DNA of 64,000 bases from Pedobacter sp. L105 (GCF_009765875.1 NZ_LMUP01000009.1:387700-451699); one strand, 5' to 3'. Shown: positions 1 to 7,983, numbered from the stretch's first letter. Translations and numbers: made by a program. Notes: generated by a model from the letters alone, not told the origin.

Positions 1-1516
1 GCTGTGTTCTGGAAAGCAATTTCTCTGTTACGTCTACCGCTACAACCATAATGGTAGTTGTTATATCCTGCTCATCCTGTATAGGTTGAAAGATAAAATC
101 GTAGTAACCGGTTTTTAATTCGCCATTATGTTCAAACACAGTTTTAGCCTCATTGCCAAAATAGGGTTTCCCTGTAATAAAGGTTTCATCAAGGAGCTTT
201 AAATAGGGCTGGTCTTCAAATTCGGGAAGGGCTTCTGCATATGTTTTACCAATAATATCGGTTGATTTGCCAAATATGTCCAGCATCATATCATTAACAG
301 ATTCTACGATCAGTTCCCTGCCATTTAAAATGCAGATCGCTACCGGGGCTTGCTGAACCAGGAAGCGGAAGCGGGCTTCACTTTTGGCTACTTTATTGAT
401 GGTCTTCAGCAGGCTTTCCCTGGTTTGCGACAGATCTTCATTAATGGTGATCAGCTCTTCATTATTTGCTGCCATTTCCTCATTTAAGGTTGACAGTTCA
501 TCATTCATGTCGAGCAATTTAGATTCGCTTTCTTCCAGTTTTTTCCTGGATTCTACTTTGTCTGTCACATCAATAACAGTAGCTAATACCGCTGTTCTTT
601 TTCCGCTATAATCAGTTAAAGGCTGATAATAGTAGTCTACAAAAAAACGCTTTGGCCCAATATCTTCCTTATTAAATATTACAGGTGTTTCCCTGTTAGC
701 GATGGCATTTCCCGTTTCAAGAACCTGTTTCCATTGTCCGGGAAAAGGCTGGCTCCTTAATTCAGGGAATACCGTTAACATTGGTTTCCCAATTACTTCC
801 TCTTTTGTTTTATTCCAGAAGGAGAGGATGGACTGGTTGGTGAGTTCTATCACCTGATTTGAACCACGTAGTACCACAACAGGGGCAGGCATCTGGTTTA
901 AAATTTCCTCCAGCTGTTTTTCACTTTCTGCAAGATCTCTCACACGGTCGGCTACACGTTGTTCCAGTTCATTATTAAGATCCATCAGGCTTTGCTGCAT
1001 ATTGAGCATTTCTTCATTGATAGAATTTAGCTCTTCATTGGCAGCCATCAGTTCCTCGTTTAATGCCTGTTCAGTTTCTAAAGCATCAAAAGTATTTCTT
1101 GCCTGTGCCAGGGTTTGATGATTAAGATTGCGCTCAGTTACATCTGTAGCGGTATGCAAAATGCATTTTACCTTTCCACTGTCGTTTTTAACCGCGCGAT
1201 AGATAAAATCATAATAAAAGGTTTTCAGGTTTCCATCGATCATAAGGTTTGCCGGGGTATTTACATTTTGATAAGTAATACCTGTATTCCATACATTTTT
1301 GAGAATATCTATAAAAGGCTGTCCTTCTAATTCGGGAAGGGCTTCTATCAGTGGGATGCCAATCACATTTTTATCCCTTCCCCATATGTTAAGCATGGCA
1401 TGATTTGCCAGTTGGATAATCAGCTGTTCAGATGTGTAAACAGCTGTAGCATTAGGGGATAAGGTTAAGATTTCCAGCAACTCCTGGTCGGTGAAAATCT
1501 GATATTGATTGTTCAT
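1..1516 (-). CDS. Multi-PAS sensor protein, C-terminus beyond window
   Basis: The frame is open from an ATG at 1516 (MNNQYQIFTDQELLEIL) to the left edge, giving 505 residues with no stop, so the C-terminal part is missing. Three PAS units are visible at about residues 10-125, 195-310 and 370-490. Each ends in a PAC-like segment (TDVTERN, IDVTDKVE, VDVTEK), and two contain the repeated phrase 'GKPM/GIPL...FPEL/LPEL'. They are separated by glutamate-rich coiled coils (NEELMAANEELNSINEEM and a near repeat further on). No membrane segment is seen, so it is probably cytosolic. In Bacteroidota such PAS/coiled-coil chains usually end in a histidine kinase, but that domain is not in the window. The ligand is unknown. 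Confidence 0.85.
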   Translation of the reverse strand, partial: MNNQYQIFTDQELLEILTLSPNATAVYTSEQLIIQLANHAMLNIWGRDKNVIGIPLIEALPELEGQPFIDILKNVWNTGITYQNVNTPANLMIDGNLKTFYYDFIYRAVKNDSGKVKCILHTATDVTERNLNHQTLAQARNTFDALETEQALNEELMAANEELNSINEEMLNMQQSLMDLNNELEQRVADRVRDLAESEKQLEEILNQMPAPVVVLRGSNQVIELTNQSILSFWNKTKEEVIGKPMLTVFPELRSQPFPGQWKQVLETGNAIANRETPVIFNKEDIGPKRFFVDYYYQPLTDYSGKRTAVLATVIDVTDKVESRKKLEESESKLLDMNDELSTLNEEMAANNEELITINEDLSQTRESLLKTINKVAKSEARFRFLVQQAPVAICILNGRELIVESVNDMMLDIFGKSTDIIGKTYAEALPEFEDQPYLKLLDETFITGKPYFGNEAKTVFEHNGELKTGYYDFIFQPIQDEQDITTTIMVVAVDVTEKLLSRTQ

Positions 1517-1721
1517 TTAAAAATCTCAGTAATATGATCAATAACGATCTCTCATTTGCAACGTGAAAACTCATCTTGTTATTGTGACGATAAAGTTAGT
1601 AAATCTTATTTTACTCTTCTGATTTAAAGCATAACAATCAACGTTTAAGGTATATGATTAATTTAACGTGAAATATGTCTGAAAGTAAATCACAAAATGC
1701 CTTTTATTTTGTAGTATAACT

Positions 1722-1946
1722 ATAGATAAGTATCATTATAAGATTGATGGAAAAGATATCATCATTCAGGAGCCTGAAGATGACTCTGGCCAGTATAAAA
1801 TAACCTGGGACGGTACCGATATAGGACACCTGTTTGTGGATGGGGTGCATCACGATTCAAACAGTCCTATTTGGAAAGGTACCACAACAGAAGTTAATCT
1901 GTTTGCTGACGAATTGGGCGCTTTTATTCAACGATGTCGTAAGTGA
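1722..1946 (+). pseudogene. Small ORF with no standard start codon
   Basis: A coding-looking frame of 74 codons ends at TGA 1944-1946. It reads DKYHYKIDGKDIIIQEPEDD, then GQYKITWDGTDIGHLF, and ends FADELGAFIQRCRK. The frame opens after a stop at 1686-1688 and holds no ATG, GTG or TTG. The codon just before DKYHY is ATA at 1722-1724, where an ATG would be expected. From memory it resembles small Sphingobacteriaceae proteins that begin with M-x-K/R-Y and contain 'IDGKDIIIQ', but this could not be checked. Either the start was lost by an ATG-to-ATA change or it uses a rare start. The first base after the PAS gene's divergent leader is about 200 bases upstream. Confidence 0.4.
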
Positions 1947-1985
1947 AAAGATGTGGCAAAGCATCATCAATATAAACTGAACAGA

Positions 1986-2366
1986 TTATCTGATTTTGTT
2001 TAATAAACTATCAATATTGATGCAGCTATAGACAGAGACTTCAATATAATCATCCATGTACTTTAATAACTCTGCATACTGCGATTTTGTTACCAGCTTT
2101 TTTATTTCAAAAAGTGTATCCTCGTATACTACCCGATAAGCTATTTTGAGGTCGCCGGTTAACTCTTCCACACCATATCTGAGCAACAACTGTTTAATTC
2201 TTTCTGGTTTAAATTCCCAGCCAACTGTATATTTTTTCTGTTCCGGATTATTAGGATTATAAAACTCATTATCTGATTTTCCAAGAAAAGTAAATACCAG
2301 ATCGACATTATTTTGGTGCAGTACTCTCTTGATTATTTTGTATTCTGATTTATTTAACTCTTTCAT
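1986..2366 (-). CDS. Hypothetical protein, 126 aa
   Basis: An ATG-started frame (MKELNKSEYKIIKRVLHQNN) of 126 residues with no signal peptide or membrane segment; charged and probably soluble. It contains 'FTFLGKSDNEFYNPNNPEQKKYTVGWEFKPERI' and a helical C-terminal half. I do not recognise the family. It is convergent with the small broken ORF ending at 1946 and divergent from the XRE regulator at 2470, with about 100 bases of AT-rich DNA between the two starts, so the regulator could act on both. Codon use resembles its neighbours, which makes a real gene likely. Confidence 0.6.
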   Translation of the reverse strand: MKELNKSEYKIIKRVLHQNNVDLVFTFLGKSDNEFYNPNNPEQKKYTVGWEFKPERIKQLLLRYGVEELTGDLKIAYRVVYEDTLFEIKKLVTKSQYAELLKYMDDYIEVSVYSCINIDSLLNKIR

Positions 2367-2469
2367 AATATTTATTATTTGGTAATGTAAAATTACTGCA
2401 AAAATTACAAATAATATAGTATACTACATGAGTTAATCAGCAATTATTCCATTCTTTAGTAGCCATCAT

Positions 2470-2730
2470 ATGGCTAAACAAGGATATAAAAGAAAAAAAC
2501 ACCCGGGGATACTTGTTATCATTGGTGCGAATATTCGTATGTATCGTTTGAAGATGGGGCTTAGTCAGGAAAAGCTGGCTATACTTTGTGACATGGAACC
2601 TACCTCAATTTCCCGTTATGAAGCCGGGTTAGTTGACATTTCATCTTCCTCTGTGGCCATCATTGCTGAAGAGTTAAAAATTGAGCCTTATCAGCTATTA
2701 ATTCCTATAAAAAAACCAGAAGAAGCTTAA
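2470..2730 (+). CDS. XRE-family helix-turn-helix regulator
   Basis: An 86-residue DNA-binding protein. Residues about 15-75 form an HTH_3/Cro-type domain: IGANIRMYRLKMGLSQEKLA, then CDMEPTSISRYEAG and a closing helix ending LKIEPYQLL. The GLSQEKLA...TSISRYEAG pattern is the usual turn and recognition helix. The N-terminus is basic (KQGYKRKKHPG). There is no effector domain, so it probably binds as a dimer to nearby operators. It is divergent from the unknown gene at 1986-2366, the likeliest target. The downstream exonuclease gene starts 57 bases after the stop and may be co-transcribed. Confidence 0.85.
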   Translation: MAKQGYKRKKHPGILVIIGANIRMYRLKMGLSQEKLAILCDMEPTSISRYEAGLVDISSSSVAIIAEELKIEPYQLLIPIKKPEEA

Positions 2731-2787
2731 TCTTAAAGCCCTGGCCAACTTTTTTACTACCGGCTTGTTCTGGTATAAATATAAAAC

Positions 2788-3564
2788 ATGAAGATCGCCA
2801 CTTATAACGTCAATGGAATAAACGGACGTTTGCCTGTATTGCTTCGCTGGCTCGAAGAAACCGCACCAGATATTGTTTGTTTACAGGAACTCAAAGCACC
2901 GCAGGACAAATTCCCTGAAAAAGCAATACAGGATGCAGGTTATCATGCCATCTGGCATGGGCAAAAAAGCTGGAACGGTGTAGCTATTTTGTCGCGCAGC
3001 GGCGATATCAAAGAGGTGAGAAGAGGGCTGCCCATAGATCCTGACGATACGCAGAGCCGTTATATCGAAGCGATAGTCAATGGCATTGTAGTGGGCTGCT
3101 TGTATCTACCCAATGGCAATCCTGCTCCCGGGCCAAAATTTGATTATAAATTACGCTGGTTTAAACAATTTACCGTTCATGCTGCTACATTGCTGGCATC
3201 AGGAAAGCCAGTAGTATTAACAGGCGATTATAATGTAATACCTACAGAGCTTGATGCGTATAAACCAGAAAGATGGGTTACTGATGCCCTGTTCAGGCCT
3301 GAAGTCCGCTCTGCTTTCCATACACTTATCGCACAGGGATGGACAGATGCCATCCGTAAGCTCTATCGCGGAGAAACCATTTATACCTTTTTTGATTATT
3401 TCCGCAATGCCTATGGCAGAAATGCAGGACTGCGTATTGATCATTTTCTGTTAAACCCGGAGCTTGACAGCCGTTTGGTGGCCGGTGGAGTAAACCTTGA
3501 TGTGCGTGGCTGGGAAAAGACAAGTGACCACGCTCCTGTATGGATAGAATTAAAGGATCAGTAA
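2788..3564 (+). CDS. xthA: Exodeoxyribonuclease III (AP endonuclease)
   Basis: A 258-residue EEP-superfamily enzyme that removes abasic and blocked 3' ends during base-excision repair, in the cytoplasm. The full set of motifs is visible: N-terminal KIATYNVNGI, metal-binding E34 in LQELK, GDYNV at 146-150, a NAYGRNAGLRIDHFLL segment carrying the late catalytic Asp, and SDHAPVW near the C-terminus with the catalytic His. The length matches the family (about 255-270). The ATG at 2788 directly begins the conserved MKIATYNVNG. It follows the XRE gene on the same strand by 57 bases. Confidence 0.95.
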   Translation: MKIATYNVNGINGRLPVLLRWLEETAPDIVCLQELKAPQDKFPEKAIQDAGYHAIWHGQKSWNGVAILSRSGDIKEVRRGLPIDPDDTQSRYIEAIVNGIVVGCLYLPNGNPAPGPKFDYKLRWFKQFTVHAATLLASGKPVVLTGDYNVIPTELDAYKPERWVTDALFRPEVRSAFHTLIAQGWTDAIRKLYRGETIYTFFDYFRNAYGRNAGLRIDHFLLNPELDSRLVAGGVNLDVRGWEKTSDHAPVWIELKDQ

Positions 3565-3628
3565 GGGTTATCGGCAGGGTCAGTTTAAACAATCAGGCAT
3601 TATTATTGGTTATCTTAAGAAAAACAAT

Positions 3629-3922
3629 ATGATAACTATAGAAAACCTGCCGGCACTTAGCCCTGAATCATTATATGATATTTTAAAAAAAGAATTTGCC
3701 GATTATATTAATGCTGCACTGGATGCAAACTTAAGTATAGAGTATGCACATGTTGCTGATGTAATTAATATTCATTTTCCTGAAATTATTGAAGAGATTG
3801 TATTTACGCTAACTATATCTGATGATAATATTGAGATCGTTAACCTTGCAACAGAAGGGAATTACAATACAGAATTACTGGAAGAGAACCTGATTGAATT
3901 TATTACAGTAAAGGCCGGATAA
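3629..3922 (+). CDS. Hypothetical small protein, paralogue of 4219-4497
   Basis: A 97-residue acidic protein with no signal or membrane segment. It begins MITIENLPALSPESLYDILK, and its middle has alternating strands (INIHFPEIIEEIVFTLTI). It shares the 'LYDILKxxF' helix near residue 15 and the 'beta strand, then I-acid-I-x-x-L' tail with the protein at 4219-4497, so the two look like diverged duplicates. I do not recognise the family. It lies 64 bases after xthA on the same strand and is followed by a 12-bp hairpin at 3960-3992. Confidence 0.65.
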   Translation: MITIENLPALSPESLYDILKKEFADYINAALDANLSIEYAHVADVINIHFPEIIEEIVFTLTISDDNIEIVNLATEGNYNTELLEENLIEFITVKAG

Positions 3923-3959
3923 GTATCTTCCTTTATAAGGACAAAATTTTTTTCTTATA

Positions 3960-3992
3960 CAGAAGCCTTAATATCATTTGTTAAGGCTTCTG
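3960..3992. repeat. Perfect 12-bp inverted repeat (hairpin)
   Basis: CAGAAGCCTTAA at 3960-3971 and TTAAGGCTTCTG at 3981-3992 are perfect complements with a 9-base loop. It lies 38 bases after the stop of the 3629 gene. A T-run lies upstream (about 3947-3955) rather than downstream, so it is not a textbook intrinsic terminator for the plus strand, though it could still end or stabilise that transcript. Confidence 0.6.
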
Positions 3993-4165
3993 TGATGTAT
4001 AGCTTTTTACAATACTATTTTCTGCACAACTTTAGGGTGTATGAATTTAAATATTATCCGGAACAAATTTATCCGGCATACGTTCATCATCCGGTTTATA
4101 AAACATGTTTATTTAGTATCTATTCATTAATGAAGGAGCGAGAAACTTTGTTGATGAGAAACATG

Positions 4166-4195
4166 ACCCGCAACCTTAACCGGTTGTGGGTTTTT
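4166..4195 (+). terminator. Intrinsic terminator
   Basis: ACCCGCAACC at 4166-4175 pairs with GGTTGTGGGT at 4182-4191 with one G·U-type mismatch and a six-base loop, followed by a T-run to 4195. It is plus-strand oriented and sits between the two small paralogues, so they are likely separate transcripts. Confidence 0.65.
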
Positions 4196-4218
4196 AAAAG
4201 AAATTAACAGCTCCCGAG

Positions 4219-4497
4219 ATGACAACATTTAGAAATATAAAAAAGATCCCCGCAAAGTTATTGTACGATATTTTAAAAAGTACATTTCCTCAATTCCTAA
4301 AAGAAGGAATAAAGTACAAGAAGGCATTAAGTTACGGTCTTACAGAAGATTCTACTTCCATTCAGGATGTGCATGGCACCGAACTTTATCATGTAACGGT
4401 TACCCCGGAAGAGATTACTATCCATAAATTAATAGATAAAAATAAGGCAATGGATGAACAGTTAGAGAAATTTATTCATGCCTGCCTGTTACAATAA
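4219..4497 (+). CDS. Hypothetical small protein, paralogue of 3629-3922
   Basis: A 92-residue soluble protein (MTTFRNIKKIPAKLLYDILK). It shares the LYDILKxxF helix and the following Tyr/Ile-rich strands with the product at 3629-3922, but it is basic in the N-terminal half where the other is acidic. It ends with an amphipathic helix (MDEQLEKFIHACLLQ). No known domain recognised. It starts 24 bases after the terminator at 4166-4195, so its own promoter must lie in or before that hairpin region. Confidence 0.6.
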   Translation: MTTFRNIKKIPAKLLYDILKSTFPQFLKEGIKYKKALSYGLTEDSTSIQDVHGTELYHVTVTPEEITIHKLIDKNKAMDEQLEKFIHACLLQ

Positions 4498-4598
4498 GCA
4501 GGATTGCTCTCTTGCTCTTCGGGCGCTTTTTTATCCTTTTGTGCCGGTTTTTTTGAAACACTATTTAGCCGGGAGTGTTTAACTAAAAAAATAACGAT

Positions 4599-4784
4599 AT
4601 GGAAGAGCAAGATAATGCGAAGCTGCACAATCAGGATGATGTTAACCCTACTACCCAATTAGATCAGCTCGTCAGTAAAAATGAGGAAGAAAAATTGCCT
4701 GATACCAATGGTACGGGTTCAAACAGACCGGTACAAACTGAAGGTACGCTGGTCATTAAAAAAGAAGATTCATCAGCGGAATAG
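4599..4784 (+). CDS. Small hydrophilic, probably disordered protein
   Basis: 61 residues (MEEQDNAKLHNQDDVNPTTQ to IKKEDSSAE), rich in Asp, Glu, Asn, Gln and Thr and with no aromatic residues, so probably intrinsically disordered. No signal peptide. It is followed 17 bases later by a very strong hairpin terminator, which supports a real transcribed gene. The function is unknown. Small acidic proteins of this kind are common in Sphingobacteriaceae, sometimes stress-related, but that link is only a guess. Confidence 0.5.
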   Translation: MEEQDNAKLHNQDDVNPTTQLDQLVSKNEEEKLPDTNGTGSNRPVQTEGTLVIKKEDSSAE

Positions 4785-4800
4785 ATCTTCTCAAAACAGC

Positions 4801-4840
4801 TAGCCATTATTACACTGGGGTAGTGTAATAATGGCTATTT
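4801..4840. terminator. Bidirectional intrinsic terminator
   Basis: A perfect 16-bp stem: 4801-4816 (TAGCCATTATTACACT) pairs with 4822-4837, with a five-base loop and then TTTC on the plus side. It lies between the convergent genes at 4599-4784 and 4858-5964 and can serve both. Confidence 0.85.
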
Positions 4841-4857
4841 CTTTATATCTGCGTCTA

Positions 4858-5964
4858 TTATTTTTTCCTGGTTTCCAGTTTTGTGGCCAGTTTACTTGGT
4901 TTGTAATCTTCATCTCCAAGAATAATACCCCAGGGTTTTAAGCCATCTACACGGTCGAAAATAATTTTGAGCACCGCAACTACTGGAATGGAAAGAAACA
5001 TACCAGGGATGCCCCAGATCATTTCTCCAATGATTACTCCCAATACAGTTACCAGCGCATTGATCCTGACTTTAGAGCCTACTACCACTGGCAGAAGCAC
5101 ATTGCTGTCTACCAGGTGTGTAACTACTAATGTAGCGGCCACCATTATCACTTTAGAAACCGCTGTAGCCGTTGCGAAGGTAACGAGGGAACTAATCACC
5201 AGGGCAGAAAAGATGCCTATATAAGGTATAATATTAAACAGACCGGTCAGCAGCCCCAATAAAATGGCATACTTGATACCCAGTAACCAGAACACCAGGC
5301 AGACTACAGTAGAAACAATGGCCATCTCTATGAGTAAACCAATGATATACTTTCTAATCATATGCTGTACCTTCTCAATAATGTCATGCACTACATTGGA
5401 ATTTTCATCCAGGAATACAGACAATAAAAATTTCATAATCAGTTTCCTGTATAACAGAAAGAAGAATGTGTAGATAAAAGTAAAAACAAAAAACAGGAGC
5501 AAGGAAGATAAAGACAATAGTGTGGCGCCTATAACCGTAGTTCCTGAGGCCATCATTTTACTGGTTGCAGAATTTACGTAGTTCAATTGTTTATTGGCAT
5601 TTACATGGAAGGTAGCGGCTACCCAATCCCGAACGTTATCCAGCGTTTTAAGCAGTTGCTGTTGAAATTGTGGCCAATCGTTCCCCAGATCTGATAACTG
5701 CGATCCTACAATGTACAAGATCAGGGCTATGCAGCCTAATAGCGAAAGAATAGAAATCATAGATGCAGCGCTTCGCGGAAGTTTTATTTTCCGTTCCAAA
5801 AAGGAAGCAAAAGGCAACAGAAGGATAGAAAACAGACAGGAGAAAATCAAAGGAGATAAGATTTCCTTTGCTACAATGGTGATGTAACATAAAGTGACCA
5901 GGCTAAATAAAACTGTTGCCAGTTTAACATGGAACGGCTGCGTTTTGATTTGTTGTAAATCCAT
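4858..5964 (-). CDS. AI-2E family transporter (PerM/YdiK type)
   Basis: A 368-residue polytopic inner-membrane protein. The start chosen is the ATG at 5964 (MDLQQIKTQPFHVKLATVLF); the frame continues upstream only to a TTG at 6006. About eight hydrophobic segments are visible: two pairs near the N-terminus, then after a soluble stretch (about residues 85-130) the block 'AILLGLLTGLFNIIPYIGIF' and the family's 'LLPVVVGSKVRINALVTVLGVIIGEMIWGIPGMFLSIPVVAVLKIIFD' style C-terminus, seen here in pieces. The family (PF01594) includes AI-2 exporter TqsA and a sodium/proton antiporter, so the substrate cannot be named. It is monocistronic, with a terminator at 4801-4840. Confidence 0.9.
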   Translation of the reverse strand: MDLQQIKTQPFHVKLATVLFSLVTLCYITIVAKEILSPLIFSCLFSILLLPFASFLERKIKLPRSAASMISILSLLGCIALILYIVGSQLSDLGNDWPQFQQQLLKTLDNVRDWVAATFHVNANKQLNYVNSATSKMMASGTTVIGATLLSLSSLLLFFVFTFIYTFFFLLYRKLIMKFLLSVFLDENSNVVHDIIEKVQHMIRKYIIGLLIEMAIVSTVVCLVFWLLGIKYAILLGLLTGLFNIIPYIGIFSALVISSLVTFATATAVSKVIMVAATLVVTHLVDSNVLLPVVVGSKVRINALVTVLGVIIGEMIWGIPGMFLSIPVVAVLKIIFDRVDGLKPWGIILGDEDYKPSKLATKLETRKK

Positions 5965-6303
5965 AGGTGTTGTGTTAGAGCGATTAGATAAATATGTGCT
6001 GGTCAAATTTCATCCCTGATTTATTTGCAGGTTTTTTAAGTTTATAAGGGACTATGAAAAATTATTATTTGCATATAGGAAATAATCCGGCCATACACCG
6101 AAAAGTTGTAATTAATAGCCGTTATAACGTCTTTAACGGTGTAAAATAGGATTAGGTTCAATATATCAAAATGAAAAAATGTATTTTATTTACTACACCG
6201 TATTTATTAATTACATAGAATTGTATTAACAGCATATCATTTTAATTGTTCGGGATATTAAACTAAATCTGAAGAATGGTGTTGTGTGAGAAATCTAAAT
6301 TTT
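5965..6303. other. Intergenic, AT-rich, no clear gene
   Basis: 339 bases between divergent genes. A 31-codon ATG frame (6054-6149, MKNYYLHIGNNPAIHRKVVI then NSRYNVFNGVK) is present, but nothing else supports it. ACGGTGTA near 6137 and TACACCGT near 6202 form an 8-bp inverted pair about 65 bases apart. No promoter assigned. Confidence 0.4.
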
Positions 6304-6483
6304 ATGAACTCATTTTTCAAAACAATTATTGCAGGCTGGGGAGCCAAAAAATTAGGCGGCGGTTGTCTGTCAACTATAGTTATTTTTGTACTGATTTATG
6401 TTGCATTAGGGCAATGCAGCAGAACACCACAGCGTTCGGCGCAATTGTACAAATCACCTGTAAGTACGGCGATGAGGAGATAA
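6304..6483 (+). CDS. Small single-span membrane protein
   Basis: A 59-residue protein starting at the ATG 6304 (MNSFFKTIIAGWGAKKLGGG); an in-frame GTG lies 18 bases earlier. One hydrophobic span follows (CLSTIVIFVLIYVALGQC), then a short basic tail. The 'GWGAKKxGGGCxSTIxxFxxxYxxLG' pattern is one I associate with unnamed small inner-membrane proteins of Bacteroidota, from memory. The function is unknown. It stands alone between the AI-2E gene and the regulator patch that follows. Confidence 0.6.
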   Translation: MNSFFKTIIAGWGAKKLGGGCLSTIVIFVLIYVALGQCSRTPQRSAQLYKSPVSTAMRR

Positions 6484-6516
6484 ACTTGGTCAATATTTGA
6501 ATATGCAATGTTATAA

Positions 6517-7051
6517 TTACTTGCGTTTTTTCAATTTATATATATTAGCCTTTCTTCCATCAGACTTATAAATATCAACTAATTTGTTTCTTGGATTACG
6601 TTTCAAAATATCAGTTACTTTACTCGGTAAAATGTTCTCTGAAAACCTTTCTGTGTATTCAGCTGCAATCTGACAGGAAGTCTTAGGCTCAGAAAGTTTG
6701 TCGGATGCCAAATATATATCCAGGTTTCTGGCATATCCGGGAGTTGCTTCCTGATCAACATAGCTGGAGTCAAAATTAATAATATTTAGATATTCCTTTA
6801 TGTTTTTTGCGTAGTTCCCTTTTGCTTGGAATTGGGAAATCCGGATTAGCAAAATCATAAAACTTAACTCCAAAATAAGCACTGATTTCTTTCATAAAAT
6901 CAATTCCAATACTGTGATCACCATTTTCAAAAGATACCATGTAGGATTGGTTTCTCCCAATAGCTTTAGCAGGGTCATCTTGGGAAACCCCGGCAATAGC
7001 TCGAAATTTTTTCATTTGAGTGCCAAATTCTTTTCTGGCTAATCTTTTCAT
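6517..7051 (-). pseudogene. XRE regulator split by a one-base frameshift
   Basis: The N-terminal frame starts at ATG 7051 (MKRLARKEFGTQMKKFRAIA), carries an HTH (GVSQDDPAKAIGRNQSYMVS) and stops at 6776 after RELRKKHKGISKYY. A second frame continues through IKEYLNIINFDSSYVDQEAT to KANIYKLKKRK at 6517. Removing one A from the A6 run at 6803-6808 (T6 on the plus strand) joins them as ...SKRELRKNIKEYLN..., about 178 residues. That is close in size and layout to the intact neighbour at 7143-7691 (HTH first, basic winged-helix-like end). It could be a true pseudogene, polymerase slippage on A6, or a sequencing error. Upstream in-frame TTG at 7072 is an alternative start. Confidence 0.75.
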
Positions 7052-7142
7052 TACTTTGTATATCAAAGACAATAATATATGTATTGAAAATTTGTACTTG
7101 ATTTTATCTGGAAGATAAGAAGTAATATTGCTTTCTGGAATT

Positions 7143-7691
7143 CTATTTGTTTTTATGCTTGTACAAAAAACTACTTTTTTTCCCAGTCTTATCCTCTTTA
7201 TTCAGCTCTCCGGAATCGGCTAACCTACTCAATTCTCTAGAAAGTTCTTTGCTGGTAAAATCCTGATTGAACTGATCTTTGGCAAAGGCTTTTACTTGGT
7301 ACACCTCTCTATTTTCATGTAAATAGCCGCTTGGTAATAACTTCTCCGTTAAAAAATACTTTACACTGTTTTCCCCTTTCCTTCCTTCAAAAAATTTAGG
7401 GTTATGTTGATTATCATTATAGAATTCTCGAATCGTACTGATATTTTTCCAATTGGGAAGTTGGATCGGGTGTGACGAAAATAGTTCTGCGATTGGGATT
7501 TCAAAAAAATCAGCAATTTTTCCGGCTGTTTTACCAGTAATTAGAAATTTTCCTTTCTTAATGGTTCTCAAATGATTTAAAGAGATGTTGGTAGCGTAGG
7601 ATAACCCAATAATGCTAATGCCGGATTGTTTAAGCAATGATTCTATTTGCGAGCCAATTATGTTAGCCCTTTCCTGATCGTTCTCTTCCAT
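7143..7691 (-). CDS. XRE-type regulator with C-terminal basic domain
   Basis: A 182-residue protein starting at ATG 7691. Residues about 12-75 are a lambda-repressor-like HTH (IESLLKQSGISIIGLSYATN, then ISLNHLRTIKKG and IADFFEIPIAELF). Residues about 95-182 form a second domain rich in Lys/Arg, ending LSRLADSGELNKEDKTGKKS, which looks like a small winged helix. The domain order and length match the frameshifted gene at 6517-7051, so the two are tandem paralogues. It is divergent from the promoter at 7737-7768 with only about 45 bases between, so it may control that transcript. Specific targets are unknown. Confidence 0.75.
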   Translation of the reverse strand: MEENDQERANIIGSQIESLLKQSGISIIGLSYATNISLNHLRTIKKGKFLITGKTAGKIADFFEIPIAELFSSHPIQLPNWKNISTIREFYNDNQHNPKFFEGRKGENSVKYFLTEKLLPSGYLHENREVYQVKAFAKDQFNQDFTSKELSRELSRLADSGELNKEDKTGKKSSFLYKHKNK

Positions 7692-7736
7692 CAGAACAAA
7701 AAAGAATAGAAATCTGTCTTCATTTGTAACGATTTA

Positions 7737-7768
7737 TTTGTTATTTTGAATTCAGAATTATATCTTTG
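7737..7768 (+). promoter_or_regulatory. Bacteroidota-type promoter
   Basis: TTTG at 7737-7740, exactly 20 bases, then TATCTTTG at 7761-7768. This matches the known Bacteroidetes primary-sigma pattern TTTG-N19-21-TAnnTTTG. Transcription would begin near 7775 and run into the folded RNA segment at 7827-7983. Confidence 0.65.
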
Positions 7769-7826
7769 CTTTATAAGAATTGAAAGTAGTACACTTTTAT
7801 AAGGTATTTCGGCCAAAGAAACTTTG

Positions 7827-7983
7827 CAATGACAGACCTAGGAAATCTAAAAGCGCGCAAAGTATGGTAAGAGTACCCGTTTTCTTTATCTTTGTATAAT
7901 AGAAAATGGGTTACTCCCCGTATCATGTGCTTAAGAAACTTTTAGTTTCACCTATCCTAGGGGGTGTCATTGTGGTACGGGAG
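7827..7983 (+). ncRNA. Candidate structured RNA with a pseudoknot
   Basis: A non-coding segment with nested and interlocked pairing. P1 joins CAATGACA (7827-7834) to TGTCATTG (7965-7972) and CCTAGGA (7837-7843) to TCCTAGG (7955-7961), 15 bp around a 2/3-base internal loop. Inside it, P2 joins GAGTACCCGTTTTC (7871-7884) to GAAAATGGGTTACTC (7902-7916) with one bulge. P3 is the perfect hairpin GAAACT-TTT-AGTTTC (7935-7949). CCCGTA (7917-7922, inside P1) can pair with TACGGG (7976-7981, outside P1), which makes a pseudoknot; its extension to ACTC competes with P2. It lies about 50 bases after a good promoter. It does not match tmRNA, RNase P, SRP or other RNA classes I know by sequence. The exact ends are unknown; the transcript may run to the terminator at 8332-8398. 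Confidence 0.5.

Noticed and set aside
3992-4207. 71-codon frame
   Set aside because: Its end runs through the terminator hairpin at 4166-4195, and its composition is not protein-like.
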